Shown here in pieces: positions 36,240-45,920 of a stretch of 64,000 bases of DNA (the first letter of the stretch is position 1; every line of letters starts with the position of its first letter). The notes below the pieces were generated by a model that did no database searches, was not told where the DNA came from, and saw nothing but the letters and a program-made list of their open reading frames with translations. A program made the translations under genes and the position numbers. The DNA is from Saccharibacillus sp. CPCC 101409 (GTDB lineage: Bacteria > Bacillota > Bacilli > Paenibacillales > Paenibacillaceae), in NCBI RefSeq assembly GCF_030518235.1, contig NZ_JAULSA010000007.1, positions 62,001 to 126,000 on the forward strand. Direction: 5' to 3'.

Positions 36240-37346
36240 GTGGCTGTAGGCTTGATCATCTTTCTGCTTGTGTATCACGCGTTCGTACTCTATATCGGAT
36301 GGAATGTATGGAAAGGAATCAAAGCGTTTCGTCCGGATCTTCGGCGGCGCTGGCTGGTCGCGCTGTCCGCTGCACTGCTGCTTGCGGCCTGGTCGATGTT
36401 TGCCCGTTTCCGGTTCAGCGAGTATGCCTGGCCGCACTGGGCGGCGGGCGTCTGGCTGACCTTCGCTTACCTGATGGTGTTTATTTTGCCGCTTACGAAC
36501 ATTGTGGTGCTGCTGTTTAGAATATTCAGCAGGATCGACCGACGCAGATTGACCCGGCGCGCAACGCTCACGGCGGCGGTACTGACGCTGTTGGCGGGTG
36601 CTTACGGCGTCTACAGCGCCTACAGCCCGGTTGTACGCGCGTATGACGTCCGGATCGACAAGCCGGCGCTGGACGGGCGCACAGAGATGAAGATCGTCAT
36701 GGCGGCCGATACGCATTTCGGCGCGCTGTCCGGCCCTTCGCACGCGAAGCGGCTGGTGCGCCTGATTAACGAACAGCAGCCGGACCTGGTGCTGTTTCCC
36801 GGCGACCTGGTGGACGACGATATCGTCCAGTACGTCAAGCAGGGCATCCCGGAGATTCTGCGCGGCATCGAAGCGCCGGTGTACGCTTCGCTCGGCAACC
36901 ACGACCGGCTGGAAGCGGGCGATACGACGCTGATCCGCACATTGGAAGACAGCGGGATGACTTTGCTGTACGACGAAGTCACGAGCGAAGGGCTGCCGGT
37001 CACGCTGATCGGGCGCAAAGACCGGACCGATGCGGCGAGGCTGTCCGTCGCGGAGCTGGCGCGGCAGGCCGATCCGGCGTCGCCGCTCATCCTGCTGGAT
37101 CATCAGCCGTACGAGCTGGAGCTGGCGGCGCAGGCCGGCATCGATCTGGAAGTATCGGGGCACACGCACCGCGGCCAGATCTTCCCGGCGAATTTCATTA
37201 CGAACCGGATTTACGAGAACGACTGGGGTTATCTGCAAAAAGGAAAGATGGATTCGATCGTGACGTCCGGCTACGGCTTCTGGGGACTGCCTTTTCGGAT
37301 CGGGACACGGTCGGAGCTTGTGGTGATTGATGTGAGCTTTAAGTGA
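36240..37346 (+). CDS. Membrane-anchored metallophosphoesterase
   Basis: Calcineurin-like phosphoesterase with an N-terminal membrane region, 368 residues, similar to the YkuE/YaeI group. Four hydrophobic segments lie within residues 1-150. The catalytic domain follows: MAADTHFG, FPGDLVDDD, SLGNHDRLE, LLDHQPYE, VSGHTHRGQIFP. All metal-binding motifs are intact. The protein ends in SGYGFWGLPFRIGTRSELVVI, as in lipid- or cell-wall-linked phosphoesterases of this group. GTG 36240 follows GGGGAGAGGAG at 8 nt; upstream in-frame codons lack a ribosome site. The substrate is unknown. The 379-bp gap to the polyamine operon carries divergent promoters but no gene. Confidence 0.9.
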   Translation: MAVGLIIFLLVYHAFVLYIGWNVWKGIKAFRPDLRRRWLVALSAALLLAAWSMFARFRFSEYAWPHWAAGVWLTFAYLMVFILPLTNIVVLLFRIFSRIDRRRLTRRATLTAAVLTLLAGAYGVYSAYSPVVRAYDVRIDKPALDGRTEMKIVMAADTHFGALSGPSHAKRLVRLINEQQPDLVLFPGDLVDDDIVQYVKQGIPEILRGIEAPVYASLGNHDRLEAGDTTLIRTLEDSGMTLLYDEVTSEGLPVTLIGRKDRTDAARLSVAELARQADPASPLILLDHQPYELELAAQAGIDLEVSGHTHRGQIFPANFITNRIYENDWGYLQKGKMDSIVTSGYGFWGLPFRIGTRSELVVIDVSFK

Positions 37347-37474
37347 ATGGGTTCTTTTCCGGTGAGATTGGCTTATATGCCAGTCTCATTTTTAATGATT
37401 GTAAAAACTATTTTTACAATCTTTGAATCGGATGTTAAAATGAAAGTATAAAGTGTGTGCGGAGGTGTATTTCT

Positions 37475-37840
37475 ATGATTAACTACTTTGAATATCAAGA
37501 TAGCATTGCGAAGAATTTACTAGATTTTATCCGCTTAAACGGTTATTCCAAACTTTCGTTTTCAAAGCTTACCGGCATTTCGCGCCCGACCATCGATCGG
37601 ATCTTGAGAGCGGAAAGTCCGAATCCGACAGTTTACAACGATCAAATCGACAGAATCAATACAGCTTTCAATCTGAACGAAAAATACTTTTTAACCGCGC
37701 AGACAAGCGCATTCTATTCATCCGCTCCCGCTTATGCCTTTTCGGACCACGGAACGCAAGTTGAGCGAAGCTGGCAGGCAGGCGAATTGCTGGACGGTCT
37801 GGATAATATGTTGGATATCTTTTCTATGCATATGAAATAA
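37475..37840 (+). CDS. XRE-type helix-turn-helix regulator, first gene of ImmA/PIN cassette
   Basis: DNA-binding protein of 121 residues. The helix-turn-helix spans about 18-60: LSFSKLTGISRPTIDRILRA, then a dimer segment. ATG 37475 sits 8-9 nt behind GGAGGTG. It is followed at 16 bp by an ImmA/IrrE-type protease gene and then a PIN-domain gene, all on the plus strand and clearly richer in A and T than the flanking genes, as expected for acquired DNA. By analogy with XRE-ImmA pairs, the regulator is the likely protease target. Confidence 0.85.
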   Translation: MINYFEYQDSIAKNLLDFIRLNGYSKLSFSKLTGISRPTIDRILRAESPNPTVYNDQIDRINTAFNLNEKYFLTAQTSAFYSSAPAYAFSDHGTQVERSWQAGELLDGLDNMLDIFSMHMK

Positions 37841-37856
37841 GGAGAGGTTGAGTTGT

Positions 37857-38684
37857 ATGCGGATTACCGGCGAGAACTTGGATGAGACTATCGAAGCGAA
37901 TGAACGTATTTCCAAAACGGTTGCTTCTCATATCGCTTACATCGAGCAGAGAATCATCAAGTGGACGTCTCTTTCAGTTGAACAGCAGGCGCTGGAAATT
38001 TTGAAAGAGTATCATCTGATCGAAGTTCCTATCCCCGACGAGAATCTGGGCGGCGCGATCCGACAGTTTGGTGACGGCAAAGCGGTTCCCATCATCAATA
38101 CCGCCCAACCCCGAGTCTATCAATATTTTATTTACTGGCATGAAGTTTTCCATCTGACCGAATACGCGGAGATGAACGAGCCTAAAAAAAGCAATTATGA
38201 GATTTCTACGGAATTCGATCTGAATGAGCGAAAAGCAGATTATTTTGCAAGCCAAATGCTTTTCAGAAACTCGGATTTGTACGATTATTATCTTTCTTTG
38301 AAGCATAGTGATTTTTTTGTGAAGATCGCTCACTGCATCAAATCTTTCAAAGCTCCTTACAAAGCCATACTCATAGAGCTGTATCAGCTTGCGAGGCGTA
38401 ATCGAAACCACCTTTTGCAAATTGAGGTAAAAAGCTTCTTCGACCAAAGGTTAACAATAAATGAATGGTCGGCATTATTTCAGGAACATGCGTTGGATGA
38501 TACGCTGATTAAGCCTTCTCTAGTGGTCAATCTCTCTTCAATCAAAAATGCAATCATGAAATCGATTGACAAGCATCCGGATGTGGACATGTACAAAGAC
38601 AATTTGGAGGTGATCCTGCATTGGGAGAATAAATATAAAGCAGTACGAGCACAAATGAAGGAGCGGTATGATGAGCGGTTATGA
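37857..38684 (+). CDS. ImmA/IrrE family metallo-endopeptidase
   Basis: Predicted zinc protease of 275 residues (COG2856/DUF955). The zinc site is complete: HEVFH at residues 95-99 and the third ligand in NERKADYFASQML (E124). The N-terminal region is helical, and the C-terminal 130 residues form a helical extension of unknown role. ATG 37857 is preferred to TTG 37848, which nearly touches the GGAGAGG site. Related proteases cleave XRE repressors after a stress signal; here the XRE gene is directly upstream and the PIN gene overlaps the 3' end by 14 bp. Confidence 0.9.
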   Translation: MRITGENLDETIEANERISKTVASHIAYIEQRIIKWTSLSVEQQALEILKEYHLIEVPIPDENLGGAIRQFGDGKAVPIINTAQPRVYQYFIYWHEVFHLTEYAEMNEPKKSNYEISTEFDLNERKADYFASQMLFRNSDLYDYYLSLKHSDFFVKIAHCIKSFKAPYKAILIELYQLARRNRNHLLQIEVKSFFDQRLTINEWSALFQEHALDDTLIKPSLVVNLSSIKNAIMKSIDKHPDVDMYKDNLEVILHWENKYKAVRAQMKERYDERL

Positions 38685-39500
38685 CGAGATTGAATCCATA
38701 TTGAGAAAACGGAGCCAGGCTAATGTGCTGATTCTGGACACAAACAATATTCAGTTTTATTTTCAACATCGCGACAAGCTGACCGCCGAATTCATTTTTG
38801 CTCCATACGACCTGATCCTGATTCCGGAATGGGTTCAAAACGAATACGAACATCACAGCGGGAAAAGAGAATACGTCAATGATATTCCCAACCGGACGAT
38901 TGTCGTACGCGAAAACGAGGATTATTTGCCTATGCTGGAATATCGGGATCGAACTTTATTCGAACTGCTGCGGGTGGCCTCTCCTTTTCAGGAATCACAG
39001 CGGTTTTTCAATCGGTATAGAAAGTTTGAATCCGACGAACTTCCCGATGACTGGATTGAGCGCTTTTATGAAGAAGGGTTCTTTACGAGAAATACGGAGA
39101 CCTCCACGACTAAAAAGAATGCCGGCGAAGTTTCAATTATTTCTTTATGTTTTTGCTTGCCCACTATTCGCTTGAGATTGGAAATATCTCGATAGCTACA
39201 AGCGACTTCGGTATGATCGACTTGAAAAATAGAATTCTTAAAAACCTCAAAGTTATACCGCTTTCCATTAGCGATTTTTCTTCCGTTTCATTCCTGACTA
39301 CTGACGTTACGCTATACGAATCGGTAAAAAGGGGGCTGCTCAATGTCGACGATCTTGTCGCGCTGCGCCCCAATCCGAAATCCTCCCAATATGTTTCATT
39401 GCATCCTGATCGAACAACCGGTTTCCATGAGCATGTTGTAGGTACGGCGCTGTTTATCCACTTATGTGAAAGTCATGAGCATTATCGGATTATTTTCTGA
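38671..39500 (+). pseudogene. PIN-domain nuclease-like protein, interrupted by one frameshift
   Basis: Two overlapping frames together make one protein of about 276 residues. The first (from ATG 38671, AAGGAG 7 nt upstream) has VLILDTNNIQFYF (Asp of PIN motif I), a conserved Glu in WVQNEYE, and NAGEVSII (Glu). The second continues FLLAHYSLEIG, then ISIATSDFGMIDLKN, supplying the last Asp. Frames meet at the T-run 39150-39154: one more T (six) would give a seamless reading. The gene is either disabled, a sequencing error, or expressed by -1 slippage. All four acidic PIN positions exist across the two parts. Likely RNase toxin or effector of the cassette. Confidence 0.8.
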
Positions 39501-39508
39501 GAAAACAT

Positions 39509-39545
39509 AAAAAAAGAAGCCGTAAATAAATACGGGCTTCTTTTG
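39509..39545. terminator. Bidirectional terminator between the PIN cassette and mtlD
   Basis: AAAAAAAGAAGCC-GTA pairs with TAC-GGGCTTCTTTT. It has A and T runs on both sides. Confidence 0.85.
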
Positions 39546-39581
39546 GATTGGCGTGATATAAGTGCGGATCCGTTATTGCTT

Positions 39582-40730
39582 TTACTTCTTCAGCGTCTCG
39601 TAAGCTTCCGCAATCTTCGCGTTCTCGCCGCTGTCTTCGGTAAAGCCGGTCGCTTCGGCAATCGCGCTTTCCAGGCCTTTTTCCTTGATGGAAGCCTGGA
39701 GTTCGACGGACTGCTTGTCTTCCGGGTTGTCGTAGTGCAGGGCGGCGGCGATGCCGGTCAGCAGGTTGTCGATCGGAAGGTCCAGTCCCAGCGCCATGCG
39801 CGCCGGACCGCTCAGGCGGTCGTTCGGCCCCAGCTTGCGCAGCGGTTCGCGGCCGACGCGGCTGACATCGTCGTTGAGATACGGGTTGCGGAAACGCTTC
39901 TCGATCTTGTCGATGTATTTGGCGTGTTCGCCGGCGTCGAAGCCGTGCTCCTTGACCAGCGCCGCGCCGCTTTCTTCCATTGCGCCGCGAACGACCGCGT
40001 GCACGGACTCGTCTTCGATCGCTTTGTCGACGGTCGGCAGGCCTTTGAGATAGCCCAGGTAAGCCGTGATCGCATGGCCCGTGTTCAGGGTGTAGAGTTT
40101 GCGCTGTACGTAGGCGATCAGCGTATCGGTCAGCTTCATGCCTTCGATATTCGGCACGCCGCCTTTGAACGCCGGCTCTTCGACGATCCATTCGAAGAAC
40201 GATTCCACGCCCACGTCGAGCAGGGTATCGCCTTTGAACGGAGGCACGATGCGGTCGACGGAGCAGTTCGGGAAGCCCACATGCTCGTCCGCATAAGCTT
40301 TCGCTTCGTCGGAGAGGTGCGTGTACACCTGTTCTTTGAGGTGCGAACTTGCGCCGACCATGTTCTCGCAGGCGATGATGTTCAGCGGGCCGGCTCCGGC
40401 TTTGACGCGCTCTTCGAGCCCGGCCGCGATATTGACGGCGATAAATTTAAGTACGTTCGGGCCTACGGCCGTGGTGATAATCTCGGCTTGGGCGATATGC
40501 CGCGACAGCTCCGGGCTGTTCGAGAGAACGCCGGATACGCCGGTAACCGGAATCTCGCGCTTGTCCAGGTCGAGGATATGGATGGTATAGCCGTGCTTCT
40601 CGTTCAGTTCGTTGATCATGGCTTCGTTAACGTCGGCGAAGACCAGCTCGTAGCCCGCTTCGACGAGCAGCGCTCCGATAAATCCTCTGCCGATATTGCC
40701 CGCTCCGAATTGAATCGCTTTTTTAGACAT
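39582..40730 (-). CDS. mtlD: Mannitol-1-phosphate 5-dehydrogenase
   Basis: NAD-dependent oxidation of mannitol-1-phosphate to fructose-6-phosphate, cytosolic, 382 residues. N-terminal Rossmann motif AIQFGAGNIGRGFIG; family markers FPNCSVDRIVPPF, LNTGHAITAYLGYL and the catalytic-region RFRNPYLND are present. ATG 40730 is preceded by GGAGG at about 9 nt; two codons upstream in frame are not used. It is the last gene of mtlR-mtlA-mtlD on the minus strand, about 320 bp after mtlA with hairpins in the gap. Confidence 0.96.
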   Translation of the reverse strand: MSKKAIQFGAGNIGRGFIGALLVEAGYELVFADVNEAMINELNEKHGYTIHILDLDKREIPVTGVSGVLSNSPELSRHIAQAEIITTAVGPNVLKFIAVNIAAGLEERVKAGAGPLNIIACENMVGASSHLKEQVYTHLSDEAKAYADEHVGFPNCSVDRIVPPFKGDTLLDVGVESFFEWIVEEPAFKGGVPNIEGMKLTDTLIAYVQRKLYTLNTGHAITAYLGYLKGLPTVDKAIEDESVHAVVRGAMEESGAALVKEHGFDAGEHAKYIDKIEKRFRNPYLNDDVSRVGREPLRKLGPNDRLSGPARMALGLDLPIDNLLTGIAAALHYDNPEDKQSVELQASIKEKGLESAIAEATGFTEDSGENAKIAEAYETLKK

Positions 40731-41004
40731 AATCAAATACCTCCATCATAAGTACGATCGTATTTCGCCCGTCGCTCGGGTTGTTTCCCTTCGGGAAGCC
40801 AAAGGTCGCTCCGATCGAAATACGACCGCCTATTGGGGGAAGGATTGTCCTTCCCGTCAAACACAGAAAGTCCACAAAAAAATATCAACCCGTTTCGCCG
40901 GTTGGGAAACGGGAAGACGGGAAATACGGATTTGAATCGCATTGTATTTCTTCCCGACAGGCAAGAAAAGAAAGGTTGTTCGCACAGCGGTTCCAAACGC
41001 CGCA

Positions 41005-41033
41005 GCCGGAAAGAGAGGGGTTCTCTTTCCGGC
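41005..41033 (-). terminator. Hairpin just after mtlA
   Basis: GCCGGAAAGAGA and TCTCTTTCCGGC form a 12-bp stem with a 5-nt loop, 20 bp past the mtlA stop. There is no T-run, so it may protect or attenuate mRNA ahead of mtlD rather than fully terminate. A second inverted repeat (TCGTATTTCG / CGAAATACGA) lies nearer mtlD. Confidence 0.5.
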
Positions 41034-41052
41034 TTGTTGGCGGGGGTCGAGC

Positions 41053-43029
41053 TTATTCGGGTTGTACGCTCAGCGTGTTGTAGATATCGTCGACATCGTT
41101 GGTCTTGGCCAGGCGCTGCACCGTCGATTCGTCCTCGATCGCTTCGGCGATCTTCGTCAGAATCTTCAGGTGTTCGCCGCGCGCGCCGGCAATGCCGACA
41201 ACCAGGTAAGCCGTACCGGCTTCGAATTCGACGCCGTTCGGATACTGGAGCACGATGATGCCGGAGTTCTCGATCTCGTTCTTCGCCGTGCCGACGCCGT
41301 GAGGGATCGCCACGCCGTTGCCGATGTAAGTCGAAGCCACGCCTTCGCGTTCGATCATGGCGTCCACGTAACCCGGTCTAACGTAGCCGGATGCGGAAAG
41401 CAGTCTGCCCGCTTCGCGGATCGCTTCTTCTTTGCTGACGCTCGGCAGGCCGAGGCGGATGTTTTCTTTACGCAGGATATCCGAGTGAACGACGCTGCTT
41501 CCGGCGCCCGGAGCGGCTTTGTCCAGCGCGTTGTCGATATCCCACTGCGCGTCCGGCGTAGTCGCCGTCGTGTTGCGTTCTGCCGGCGATCCGCCGGCCT
41601 GGGAAGCTTTCAACTCTTCGATCAGGTCTTCGTAAACCGGATTGTTGATAAAGTTGTCGATCGAAACGTGATGCGCGTTCGGAGCTTTCGCTCTGGCGCG
41701 GTCGGTCAGCGTTTGCTGGGTGACGACGATATCCGCGTCCGACGGAATATTATCGATCGCAGTATTGGTTACGTTGATCGGCAGGCCCGCCGCTTTGACT
41801 TTTTTGCGGAAAGACGAAGCGCCCATTGCGCTCGAACCCATGCCCGCGTCGCAGGCGAAGACGATTTTTTCTACTTTGCCGTTTACGCGCACGGTTGTGC
41901 CCGCTGTCGAGGAAGCGGCAACGCCGGCATTGCTGCCTTTCATAGCCTGCGAAGCTTCGCGCGCTTTAGCCAGATCTTCGTCGTCCGCTTTGTAGTTGCG
42001 CAGGAAGAACGCGGAGACCAGGAACGATACGATAGCGGCTACGGCTACGCCGGCCAGAACGACAAGGTGTCCGCCTTTAGGCGCTACGGCCATGATTGCC
42101 AGGATACTGCCCGGGGAAGCGGCCGATACCAGACCCGCGTTCAGCAGGTTGAGCGTGAATACGCCGGACATTCCGCCCAGGATAACGGCCAGGATCAGAA
42201 CCGGTCTCATCAGCACGTAAGGGAAGTAGATTTCATGGATACCGCCCAGGAACTGGATGATAATCGCGCCCGGAGCGGAGCTTTTGATCGAGCCTTTGGC
42301 GAATACCCAGTACGCCAGCAGGACGCCCAGACCCGGACCCGGGTTGGCTTCGAGCAGGAAGAAGATCGACTTGCCGGTAGACAGCGCCTGATCGGTGCCC
42401 AGCGGAGTGAAGATCCCGTGGTTGATCGCGTTGTTCAGGAACAGAATCTTGCCGGGCTCGACGAAGATCGAAACGAGCGGCAGCAGGCCCCAGTTTACGA
42501 TCGTTTGCACGCCGGATTCCAGCAGGTGCGTAAATCCGCTGATAACCGGACCTACTCCGTAGAAACCGCCGATTGCCAGCGCCGCGCCGATGATACCGGC
42601 CGAGAAGTTGTTGATCAGCATTTCGAAACCGGCCGGAATCTTGCCTTCGACGGCACGGTCGAACTGTTTGATGACCCAGCCGGCGAGAGGCCCCATAATC
42701 ATGGCGCCCAGGAACATCGGGGTTCCGTCCGCGCCGATAATAACACCCATAACGGCGATGGCGCCGAGTACGCCGCCGCGGTGGTCGGCGACCATTTTAC
42801 CGCCGCTGTATGCGATCAGAAGCGGCAGCAGATAGTTGATCATCGGACCGACGAGTTTGGCCAGATCGGCGTTCGGCCACCAGCCCGTCGGGATAAAGAG
42901 GGCGGTGATCAGGCCCCATGCGATAAACGCGCCGATATTCGGCATAACCATTGCGCTCAGGAAACGGCCGAATTTCTGGACGCCCTGTCTTGCGCCGCCG
43001 GCTTTGGCTGGCGTGGAAATGCTGCTCAT
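41053..43029 (-). CDS. mtlA: PTS mannitol-specific enzyme IICBA
   Basis: Single polypeptide of 658 residues that imports and phosphorylates mannitol. The N-terminal IIC domain is membrane-embedded (to about 340), with GGIHEIYFPYVLMRP. The IIB domain carries the phospho-cysteine loop FACDAGMGSSAMG near 395. The IIA domain at the C-terminus has the phospho-histidine motif NGVAIPHGVG. All three domains are fused, as in E. coli MtlA; many Firmicutes keep IIA separate. It overlaps mtlR by 4 bp (ATGA). A 60-residue flexible Ala/Thr/Asp-rich linker joins IIB and IIA. Confidence 0.96.
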   Translation of the reverse strand: MSSISTPAKAGGARQGVQKFGRFLSAMVMPNIGAFIAWGLITALFIPTGWWPNADLAKLVGPMINYLLPLLIAYSGGKMVADHRGGVLGAIAVMGVIIGADGTPMFLGAMIMGPLAGWVIKQFDRAVEGKIPAGFEMLINNFSAGIIGAALAIGGFYGVGPVISGFTHLLESGVQTIVNWGLLPLVSIFVEPGKILFLNNAINHGIFTPLGTDQALSTGKSIFFLLEANPGPGLGVLLAYWVFAKGSIKSSAPGAIIIQFLGGIHEIYFPYVLMRPVLILAVILGGMSGVFTLNLLNAGLVSAASPGSILAIMAVAPKGGHLVVLAGVAVAAIVSFLVSAFFLRNYKADDEDLAKAREASQAMKGSNAGVAASSTAGTTVRVNGKVEKIVFACDAGMGSSAMGASSFRKKVKAAGLPINVTNTAIDNIPSDADIVVTQQTLTDRARAKAPNAHHVSIDNFINNPVYEDLIEELKASQAGGSPAERNTTATTPDAQWDIDNALDKAAPGAGSSVVHSDILRKENIRLGLPSVSKEEAIREAGRLLSASGYVRPGYVDAMIEREGVASTYIGNGVAIPHGVGTAKNEIENSGIIVLQYPNGVEFEAGTAYLVVGIAGARGEHLKILTKIAEAIEDESTVQRLAKTNDVDDIYNTLSVQPE

Positions 43030-45152
43030 AGTTGTTCAACCTCCAATGTATATTGTTCTATTTTTCTTGCATAAAGCTCTCGCATCATGTCCGCGATCTC
43101 GCTTTTGAGCTTGTCCGGTTCGGACAAAGCGAGCCGGGCGGCGAATCCGGGTCTGTCGATCAGCGATTTGCTGATCTCGCCGGCCGCCTGGAGGTAGGAC
43201 TTGCCGCTGCTCTTGGGAGCGAGCAGCAGCAGGGCCGCTTTGAGCCGAACGGGCTGTTTGTCTTCCGACTCGGCGGCGATTCCTTCCGGGAACCGGAAAA
43301 TGCCGAGCGTAAGTTTGGCCACCACTTCGGAGCGGCAGTGAAGCAGGATGAGTCCGTCCTGCGACAGGACGGTCTCGCCGAGCCGTTCGCGCTCGTGCAG
43401 TTCGCGCTCGAGCACGGCGGCGTCGGCCGTGTTTCCGGTGAAGCGTTTGGCGATCGCGCCGATCAGTTCGTCCACGTCGCGGGAAGGAAGATCGCTGTCG
43501 ATATCGACATGCTTGACCAGATCCAGAATGCCTTCGAGCGTCTGGCGATGCTCTTCCAGCGTGCCGACGAGATCGGTATGCAGCTCCGTCCGGCGTTTCT
43601 TCTTGACGGATTTGCGCTGCGTCTCGTCCGCGAAGCGCCGGATCTGCTCGACGTCCTGGAAGGACAGCAGGGCCGACACTCGCACGACGGGCGTATCGGT
43701 CTCGACGTCGACGGTCGAGATAATGAAATCCGCTTCCCTGCTGACGGCCGCTTCCGAAGCGGAAGCGAGGCCGATCAGGTTGAAGACGGGGAATTCCTTG
43801 CGGACCCTCGCCAGCAGCAGTCCCGAAGTGCCCATCCCGCTTGCGCAGGCGATCAGCACTTTGGGCGAAGGGCGTTCGGCTCTCGCGTACTCGCTCATCG
43901 CGCCGAGATGCATCGCGATATAACCGACTTCCGAATCGGGAACGCTTCGGTCGACGTAAGCGGCGAGAATCTCCGAGCACTTGGCCGCGATGCCGAATAC
44001 GTCTTCGTACTGTTCGCGAATCTGCCGCAGCAGCGGATTGCGGATATCCAGTCCGAGCCTCAGCCGTTCGACGGCCGGGCCCAGGTGATGGACGAATCCG
44101 GCAAAAAGTTTGCTGCTGCCCTTCAGTTCGTAGCCGAACTCCGCTTCGGCGGCTTTGAGCATGTTGCGGGCCAGGCGGACCAGTTCGAAGCTGACATGGT
44201 CGTAATAATTGTCCGCTTCGCCGTCCAACCGGGTCTCGGCGCCTTTGAGGTGCATCGTGATGTAGCCGATCTCGTCTTCCGGAATGTCGATGCCCAGCAT
44301 TTCTTCGAGCCTGCCGGCAAGCCGGCGGGCTTTGTCGAATTCGCCGAGCGTCTTCAGATCTGCAAGCACGCGCGAGTCGATCACGATTCGCTGTCCGGAG
44401 CGGATTCGCTGAAGGGCGAGCGCCAGATGGACAGCGAGTCCGACGTAGGCGCTGTCGGTCAGCTTCAGGTCGAGGCTGCTTTCCAGCTCTTCGACCAGCA
44501 GCTGCAGCCGTTCGGCGGCTCCTTCGTCGATCAGATTGAGCAGCCGGCTTCGGATGTGGCTCCTCACTCTGGCCGGGTCGGAAGCGGCGGCGCTCGGCGG
44601 ACTGCTCAGCAGCCCGGCCAGCTGGTCTTCGGCGATACTTTCGTAAACCAGCTGGATCAGCGCCGAACGGATACGGCTTTCGCTGCCTTCGACGTAAACG
44701 CCGTATCCCGGCTTGCGGACCAGCCGCAGGCCGAACGGCTCCAGCCATTCTTCCGCCCGGTCGAGATCGGTGCTCAGCGTGCTTTCGGTAACTTTGAACT
44801 GCGAGGCGAAACGGTACGACTTGACGGGCTCGTCCGCGAGCAGCAGCTCGCTGATCAGAAAGTAATGCCGTTCGTCACGGCTGTACTCCCTGATGGTACT
44901 TACCGCGCTCATTTCTTCTATAAGAGAATCGAGTTGTTCCGGCGCGGCTTCGAGTTTGACTCCGGCCCCGGGTTTGCGGATCAACCGGGCTCCTCTTGCC
45001 GAGAGCCAGTGTTCCACACCGGGAAGTTCGCGTTTGACCGTTCTTTCACTGACGTCCAGTTCATCCGACAGATCCCTTACCGTAACGAACCGGCCTTTCG
45101 AAGCGAGAAGAAGCTTCAGAATCGGCAGCAGTCGCCCGGTAGGTTTGTCCAC
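43026..45152 (-). CDS. mtlR: MtlR-type PRD-containing transcriptional activator
   Basis: Multi-domain regulator of the mannitol operon, 708 residues. Domain order: an N-terminal HTH (VTVRDLSDELDVSERTVKREL) and a second HTH-like region near 115-135. Two PTS regulation domains follow, with conserved histidines in IGYITMHLKGAE and VGYIAMHLGAM. Then a IIB-Gat-like domain (VLIACASGMGTSGLLL) and a C-terminal IIA-like domain (ILLHCRSEVVAKLTLG). HPr and the mannitol PTS would phosphorylate these. It is the first gene of the operon and has an upstream cre-like site. ATG 45152 follows AGGAGGAAT. Confidence 0.94.
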   Translation of the reverse strand: MDKPTGRLLPILKLLLASKGRFVTVRDLSDELDVSERTVKRELPGVEHWLSARGARLIRKPGAGVKLEAAPEQLDSLIEEMSAVSTIREYSRDERHYFLISELLLADEPVKSYRFASQFKVTESTLSTDLDRAEEWLEPFGLRLVRKPGYGVYVEGSESRIRSALIQLVYESIAEDQLAGLLSSPPSAAASDPARVRSHIRSRLLNLIDEGAAERLQLLVEELESSLDLKLTDSAYVGLAVHLALALQRIRSGQRIVIDSRVLADLKTLGEFDKARRLAGRLEEMLGIDIPEDEIGYITMHLKGAETRLDGEADNYYDHVSFELVRLARNMLKAAEAEFGYELKGSSKLFAGFVHHLGPAVERLRLGLDIRNPLLRQIREQYEDVFGIAAKCSEILAAYVDRSVPDSEVGYIAMHLGAMSEYARAERPSPKVLIACASGMGTSGLLLARVRKEFPVFNLIGLASASEAAVSREADFIISTVDVETDTPVVRVSALLSFQDVEQIRRFADETQRKSVKKKRRTELHTDLVGTLEEHRQTLEGILDLVKHVDIDSDLPSRDVDELIGAIAKRFTGNTADAAVLERELHERERLGETVLSQDGLILLHCRSEVVAKLTLGIFRFPEGIAAESEDKQPVRLKAALLLLAPKSSGKSYLQAAGEISKSLIDRPGFAARLALSEPDKLKSEIADMMRELYARKIEQYTLEVEQL

Positions 45153-45183
45153 GCGGATTCCTCCTTTTGCAACCCCACATTTT

Positions 45184-45197
45184 TGAAAACGATACCA
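45184..45197 (-). promoter_or_regulatory. cre-like site (CcpA) upstream of mtlR
   Basis: TGAAAACGATACCA matches the catabolite-responsive element pattern TGNAARCGNWWWCA with one mismatch and has AT-rich flanks on both sides. It lies about 32 bp before the mtlR start, suggesting glucose repression of the mannitol operon. Confidence 0.65.
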
Positions 45198-45726
45198 TTT
45201 CCCCGGAAACGGGGTTTAGACGAAAAGCAGCCGGTGGCACCGCTCACTTGATCTCGTCCTCTTCTCAAATTTTAAGCACCCCGCTTCCGAATAGCAAAGG
45301 AAAGATGCCGGACTTTGTCCCGAGTCAACCGGTGACAAAGCCGAAGAACGGCGCATCGTCCCCCCGATACTCTTGTCACTTTCCAAAAGATTTCCATTCA
45401 ATTATTACTCCAATCAGCGACAAATCAATCATTTTTTCTGCAAAAACAAGCATATTCTTTCATCCCAGAGAAGATGCTGAATCGCTTGATATATGTATCG
45501 GCTGTAAAAGGATGGATGTTAACGGTTACATGATAAAAGGAAGCGGGGAAATTAGCAAGGAAAAGACGCGGGAACGCGAAGAAAAAACGTCGGCGGGAGG
45601 AATCGGCGGAGAATTGGCGAGTAAGCAGAACGAAATCGGCATGAGAGCGGAAAGAAAGCAGAAAGAGAGCGTGGAACGAGGATGGAAAATGAAAGCGGGT
45701 CGGTGCCCAAACAAGCGGGCTGGCCG

Positions 45727-45911
45727 CTAACGGAAACAGGAAACGTTATTTGCGGTTTTTAGGCTCGTATAAATTTCTAACGGAACGAGGCGCACTTATT
45801 TGAGCAAAATAGGCGGTTTATGCCGGGTCGCGGGCCGATTAACGTCGCTGGCTTCCGTCAGGTTGGAAAAGCAGGCTCAAACCCTCGATTAACGTCGCTG
45901 ATTTCCGTTAG
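45727..45911. repeat. Four-unit intergenic repeat element, family B, copy 2
   Basis: Two direct units beginning CTAACGGAA (45727, 45777) are followed by two inverted units ATTAACGTCGCTG..TTCCGT(T/C)AG (45838-45861, 45888-45911). Start spacings are 50, 61 and 50 bp, so the whole element is mirror-symmetric. Confidence 0.85.
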
Positions 45912-45920
45912 CGAAGAGCG

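Noticed and set aside
45167-45730. 187-codon plus-strand frame upstream of mtlR
   Set aside because: It starts inside the mtlR control region, has no ribosome site, and shows Glu/Lys-rich low-complexity content without recognisable domain.
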